DNA of 8,442 nt from Firmicutes bacterium UBA1422 (GTDB taxonomy: Bacteria > Bacillota > Clostridia > Peptostreptococcales > Anaerovoracaceae): NCBI GenBank assembly GCA_002304835.1, contig DBPK01000023.1, positions 35,263-43,704 of the forward strand, written 5' to 3'. The notes beneath the pieces were generated by a model. The model was given only the letters and a program-made list of their open reading frames with translations. It searched no databases and was not told the DNA's origin. Both the position numbers and the translations under genes were made by a program. Shown piece by piece: positions 5,892 to 8,442 of this stretch. Position 1 is the stretch's first letter. Each line of letters opens with the position of its first letter.

Positions 5892-6675
5892 TTACCTTTA
5901 TGACGGAACTTTTGAGGGACTCCTGACATGCATATATCATAACTACTACGGAGAAAGGGCATCCGGCATTTTCCCTGCATCGGGATATCAGTCACATATG
6001 CTTGGCGGATATAAAGAAACACAGACAGATGAAAAAAAGGCAGATAGAGTGTATGATGCTGTTGCTCGCAGGATATCAGAATATGATCTGGGCAGGATAT
6101 ATAAGGTTTTTGTATCAGCAGTCCCCGAAAAAGAGAATAAAATACTCAATTATCTGAGGCTAGGATTCAAAAAAGGATCGTGCATAAGTTTGATGCACGG
6201 TGATCCGGTGGTTTTTGCAGTGCAGTCAGCAGAGAAAAAAGTTAACAACGAGATCCACAGGCTGAAAGGACTGGTGAGATTTTCGGCCATGGGTAGCGGT
6301 GAGTATCCGGTCTATTACAGTTCTGTAGAACCGGATAATGATGTGATCCAGTTCCTGGCCAGCCATTTTTGTGACAGATTCAAAAATCAGGCTTTTATCA
6401 TACATGACAAAAAAAGAAACAAAGCGCTTATTGCATCAGGCGGAAGCTGGTATATTTCTTCTTTTTTCAGCAGGGAACTGCCGCCTTTTTCCGAGGACGA
6501 ACAAAAATTCAGAGACCTGTGGAAAAAATATTTTGATTCGATAGCAATAAAAGAGCGCACCAATGCCCGTTGTCAGAAAAACTTTATGCCGGTGCGCTAC
6601 TGGAAACATCTTACTGAAATGCAGCCTCGTACCGATTTGGATGATCGGGAGGATCTGCCTCAAGGGATGTTTTAG
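5884..6675 (+). CDS. TIGR03915/DUF4130-family putative DNA metabolism protein
   Basis: A 263-residue protein recognised as the usual partner of the TIGR03916 radical SAM protein. Typical blocks are YDGTFEGLLTCIYHNY (residues 6-21), then a central HFCDRFKNQAFIIHDKKRNKA (161-181) and the highly conserved KKYFDSIAIKERTNARCQKNF (214-234) with MPVRYWKHLTE following. It ends shortly afterwards, so it is the stand-alone form; in some proteobacteria the equivalent domain is fused to a uracil-DNA glycosylase-like domain, which is absent here. The biochemical role is unknown; handling of a modified base or of a product of the radical SAM partner is an inference. ATG 5884 overlaps the upstream stop by 8 bp with AGGA nearby. 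Its stop is 2 bp from the stop of the convergent gene. Confidence 0.92.
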   Translation: MVDYLYDGTFEGLLTCIYHNYYGERASGIFPASGYQSHMLGGYKETQTDEKKADRVYDAVARRISEYDLGRIYKVFVSAVPEKENKILNYLRLGFKKGSCISLMHGDPVVFAVQSAEKKVNNEIHRLKGLVRFSAMGSGEYPVYYSSVEPDNDVIQFLASHFCDRFKNQAFIIHDKKRNKALIASGGSWYISSFFSRELPPFSEDEQKFRDLWKKYFDSIAIKERTNARCQKNFMPVRYWKHLTEMQPRTDLDDREDLPQGMF

Positions 6676-6677
6676 GA

Positions 6678-7334
6678 TCACACTTTTTCAAATTTGGTTT
6701 TTGGCTGCAGGCATACCGGACATTTCCAGTCTTCCGGCAGATCTTCGAAAGCTACGTCTTCTTTGTTTTCATCATACTCGTAACCGCAAACGGTACATTT
6801 CCAGATCGCTTTTTCTCCACTCATTTTCTTTTCCTCCTCAGGTATATATGTTGGTGCGTTTTTGGGGCTCTTGCCCTTTATAACATTGTGATAATAGGCA
6901 TATGTCATGGGGGTCCCGTTTTCAAGGATATCTGCGTCTATTATTTCACCTAGAAACACAGTATGACTTGATGTTTCCATGGAATCAACAACTTTGCAAA
7001 CCAGATAACTTCCCGCTGATTTTACGACAGGAACTCCGGATCTCATTTCATAGGGAGTATCATCATATTTGTTGACATCTTTGCCGGACTGAAAACCAAA
7101 ATGACCGATCACGCCGGGGTTCACATCTTCGCATAATATAGATACAGAAAACATACCTGTTTTCTTTATGCAGCTGTTTGTATAATTATCATGATTTATA
7201 CTGGCGGCAAGTGTGGGAGGAGATGATGTTATCTGCATTATGCTGTTAGCTGTGCAGCCTGTCGGTCTTTCTCCGTCCATTGATGAAACCACATAGACTC
7301 CGTATGATAAATTTCTCAGAACTTTTGTATTCAT
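6678..7334 (-). CDS. hrb: Flavin reductase-rubredoxin fusion (Hrb-like high molecular weight rubredoxin)
   Basis: A 218-residue two-domain redox protein. Residues 1-155 are a flavin reductase-like FMN-binding split barrel (LSYGVYVVSS, GCTANSIMQITSSPPTLAASI, FSVSILCEDV, GEIIDADILENGTPMTYAYYH); residues about 178-218 are a rubredoxin domain with iron ligands Cys180, Cys183, Cys205 and Cys208. This matches Moorella Hrb, which passes NAD(P)H electrons to a flavodiiron protein for O2 or NO reduction; no flavodiiron gene is in the window. The rubredoxin loop is short: 21 residues between the two CxxC pairs against 29 in classical rubredoxin, and the Gly usually following the last Cys is Leu. Start is ATG 7332-7334 behind a perfect AGGAGG; the in-frame TTG further upstream contains that site and is rejected. 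Own promoter; convergent with the DUF4130 gene. Confidence 0.92.
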   Translation of the reverse strand: MNTKVLRNLSYGVYVVSSMDGERPTGCTANSIMQITSSPPTLAASINHDNYTNSCIKKTGMFSVSILCEDVNPGVIGHFGFQSGKDVNKYDDTPYEMRSGVPVVKSAGSYLVCKVVDSMETSSHTVFLGEIIDADILENGTPMTYAYYHNVIKGKSPKNAPTYIPEEEKKMSGEKAIWKCTVCGYEYDENKEDVAFEDLPEDWKCPVCLQPKTKFEKV

Positions 7335-7368
7335 AGTTACCTCCTTCAATAGAAATGGTCACAAAAGC

Positions 7369-7397
7369 ATTATAGCATTGAAACAATAAAATCTCAA
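7369..7397 (-). promoter_or_regulatory. Sigma-A-type promoter for hrb-like gene
   Basis: On the minus strand TTGAGA (7397-7392, five of six consensus bases), a 17-bp spacer and a perfect TATAAT (7374-7369), about 35 bases upstream of ATG 7334. It is a near-consensus vegetative promoter. Its footprint overlaps the expected -35 region of the divergent sir2 promoter. Confidence 0.7.
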
Positions 7398-7403
7398 TCA
7401 ATG

Positions 7404-7412
7404 TGTTATAAT
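7404..7412 (+). promoter_or_regulatory. Extended -10 promoter for sir2 gene
   Basis: TGTTATAAT (7404-7412) is an extended -10 element with perfect TATAAT 28 bases before ATG 7440. At the proper distance (7384-7389) there is only CAATAA, so no recognisable -35; the extended TG would compensate. Transcription would begin near 7419, just before the AGGAG ribosome binding site. Confidence 0.55.
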
Positions 7413-7439
7413 ATACCCAATAAAAAAGGAGCTGAAACA

Positions 7440-8174
7440 ATGGATAAAAAACTTAAACAGATAATAGAAGAAAGTACAAATATAGTCTTCTTTGGCGGAG
7501 CAGGAGTATCCACAGAAAGCAATATACCCGACTTCAGGTCCGAGCAGGGGCTTTATAATGCCCGGCAGAAATACGGGCTGTCACCGGAAAGGATCATATC
7601 CCACAGTTTTTTTATTGACGATCCCGAAACTTTCTATGATTACTACAAAAATAACATGATATACAGGGAGGCCAGACCCAACAAGGCACATATGGCCCTC
7701 GCCTTTCTGGAAAAAAAGAAGAAACTAAAAGCGGTGGTGACTCAGAATATCGATGGACTGCATCAGATGGCAGGCAGTAAAAATGTTTTTGAGTTGCATG
7801 GATCAGTACTGAGGAACAATTGTATGGATTGCGGAGAGTTTTATGATCTTGAATATATAATGGACTCTGAAAACTGCAAAGGGAGGATACCGAAATGCAG
7901 AAAATGCGGAGGAACAGTCAAACCGGATGTGGTCCTTTATGAAGAGGGTCTTTCGGAAGAAGTCATAAACGGTGCTGTAATGGCCATATCAAAAGCAGAC
8001 ACTCTTATAGTTGGGGGCACATCCCTTGTGGTATACCCTGCGGCGGGTCTTATAAACTATTTCAGAGGCAAAGATCTGATACTGATAAACAAACAGAGAA
8101 TTTCCCATGATAGAAATGCCAGTCTTGTCATAAACCAGCCCATAGGAGAAGTTTTAGGAGAACTTCTTTTATAA
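7440..8174 (+). CDS. cobB: Sir2-family NAD-dependent protein deacylase
   Basis: A 244-residue sirtuin, full length for bacterial CobB-type enzymes, removing acyl groups from lysines with NAD consumption. NAD-binding GAGVSTESNIPDFRS at residues 20-34, TQNIDGLH at 101-108, catalytic His120 in ELHG, four zinc cysteines (128, 131, 153, 156), GGTSLVVYPAAGL at 192-204 and the late INKQ block are all present. I start at ATG 7440, with AGGAG (7427-7431) 8 bases upstream, giving the normal MDKKLKQII N-terminus; the in-frame ATG at 7401 falls within the promoter. It is monocistronic, divergent from the hrb-like gene, and followed by a hairpin terminator. The short N-terminus and lack of a partner effector gene argue for a housekeeping deacylase rather than a defence Sir2. 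Confidence 0.95.
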   Translation: MDKKLKQIIEESTNIVFFGGAGVSTESNIPDFRSEQGLYNARQKYGLSPERIISHSFFIDDPETFYDYYKNNMIYREARPNKAHMALAFLEKKKKLKAVVTQNIDGLHQMAGSKNVFELHGSVLRNNCMDCGEFYDLEYIMDSENCKGRIPKCRKCGGTVKPDVVLYEEGLSEEVINGAVMAISKADTLIVGGTSLVVYPAAGLINYFRGKDLILINKQRISHDRNASLVINQPIGEVLGELLL

Positions 8175-8221
8175 CTGATTTCTTTTGAGAAAACACCCTG
8201 TGTATATTAAGGGAGAAAAGC

Positions 8222-8250
8222 AAAGACGTTTTATAAAGCGTCTTTTTATT
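8222..8250 (+). terminator. Rho-independent terminator after sir2
   Basis: AAAGACG (8222-8228) pairs with CGTCTTT (8239-8245); the T-G pair and the self-complementary TTTATAAA between them could extend the stem. It is followed by a T-rich run (TTTTTATTT overlapping the stem end). It lies 48 bp after the sir2 stop and is the only clear intrinsic terminator in the window. Confidence 0.8.
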
Positions 8251-8279
8251 TGTGATAACTACAAATGAGTCTATTTATA

Positions 8280-8322
8280 GTACTAAAGTTTTACAAAAAA
8301 GCATGTAAATAGCACTTTGTAC
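8280..8322. repeat. Imperfect inverted repeat in AT-rich intergenic DNA
   Basis: GTACTAAAGT (8280-8289) is complementary to ACTTTGTAC (8314-8322) with one bulged T; an alternative pairing uses CTATTTA (8271-8277) with TAAATAG (8306-8312). No T-run follows, so it does not look like a terminator. It could be an operator or RNA structure, or chance in AT-rich sequence. Confidence 0.3.
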
Positions 8323-8325
8323 GAA

Positions 8326-8355
8326 TTGTATCATTACTTTTATAAAGTATATAAT
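8326..8355 (+). promoter_or_regulatory. Possible promoter reading out of the window
   Basis: A perfect TATAAT at 8350-8355 is preceded by a poor -35 (TTGTAT, 8326-8331, 18-bp spacer). It would start transcription near 8362 towards the right end, just ahead of an inverted repeat. The surrounding DNA is AT-rich, so chance matches are expected. Confidence 0.35.
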
Positions 8356-8368
8356 CTGTAAGTAGTAT

Positions 8369-8419
8369 CGGATGATTTTTTTATTTCAAGGTTTTATTCA
8401 CTGCCTTTCTGTTCATCCG
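8369..8419 (+). repeat. Perfect 7-bp inverted repeat, possible structured leader
   Basis: CGGATGA (8369-8375) and TCATCCG (8413-8419) are perfectly complementary across a 37-base loop that contains a further possible AAGG/CCTT pairing (8388-8391 with 8404-8407). TTTT follows the second arm. It sits about 7 bases after the predicted start of the possible promoter, so it could be a leader structure of a gene to the right. No ribosome binding site or convincing gene start was seen between 8251 and 8442. Confidence 0.3.
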
Positions 8420-8442
8420 TTTTGGACTATTTTTGATTATTT

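Noticed and set aside
7335..7349. Upstream TTG start for the hrb-like protein
   Set aside because: The TTG codon and following codons include the AGGAGG ribosome binding site of the ATG at 7334.
7401..7439. Upstream ATG start for the sir2 gene
   Set aside because: It lies within the extended -10 element and would put the AGGAG site inside the coding region; ATG 7440 gives the normal sirtuin N-terminus.
7440..8174. Sir2 as part of an anti-phage defence system
   Set aside because: It has all deacylase motifs including the zinc cysteines, is the normal length of CobB-type enzymes, and has no adjacent effector or sensor gene; a terminator follows it.
8372..8442. Gene start at ATG 8372 running off the right edge
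   Set aside because: No ribosome binding site precedes it, only 23 codons are visible, and the composition is the AT-rich background.
8381..8442. C-terminal end of a minus-strand gene entering from the right (about 20 basic residues)
   Set aside because: Too short to tell from chance; no motif or composition evidence.

Overview
The window looks like chromosomal core or near-core DNA of a strictly anaerobic, low-to-moderate GC Firmicute, probably in Clostridia. The basis is an Rnf-type ion-pumping ferredoxin:NAD oxidoreductase cluster, a flavin reductase-rubredoxin (Hrb-like) protein, an ECF-type vitamin transporter subunit, strong AGGAGG-type ribosome binding sites, sigma-A-like promoters and a Bacillus/Clostridium-type LexA (SOS) box. 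No mobile element, CRISPR array, tRNA or rRNA was seen.

Layout: (1) 1-1902, plus strand: the 3' end of an rnf operon, with partial rnfD, a very unusual small gene in the rnfG slot, rnfE and rnfA, all joined by 4-8 bp overlaps. No rnfB follows. (2) 1906-2559, minus: nitroreductase. (3) 2636-3193, plus: ECF transporter S component. (4) 3131-4369, minus: patatin-like phospholipase whose 3' end overlaps the ECF gene. (5) 4500-6675, plus: a two-gene operon, a radical SAM protein with a helix-hairpin-helix segment (TIGR03916-like) and its usual partner (TIGR03915/DUF4130-like), behind a promoter carrying a perfect SOS box. (6) 6678-7334, minus: flavin reductase-rubredoxin fusion. (7) 7440-8174, plus: Sir2 deacylase with a good terminator. 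(8) 8175-8442: AT-rich DNA with no confident gene but some inverted repeats and a possible outward promoter.

Themes: several genes are flavin or redox proteins (Rnf, nitroreductase, Hrb-like), and the ECF S component belongs to a family that imports vitamins, possibly a flavin or B6-type compound. The most interesting points are three. The rnfG position holds a 115-residue membrane-anchored Lys/Glu/Asp-rich protein with no room for an FMN domain. The uncharacterised radical SAM/DUF4130 DNA-metabolism pair appears to be under LexA control, which supports a DNA-damage role. All three convergent gene junctions are 2-3 bp apart or overlapping, so no intergenic terminator can fit.
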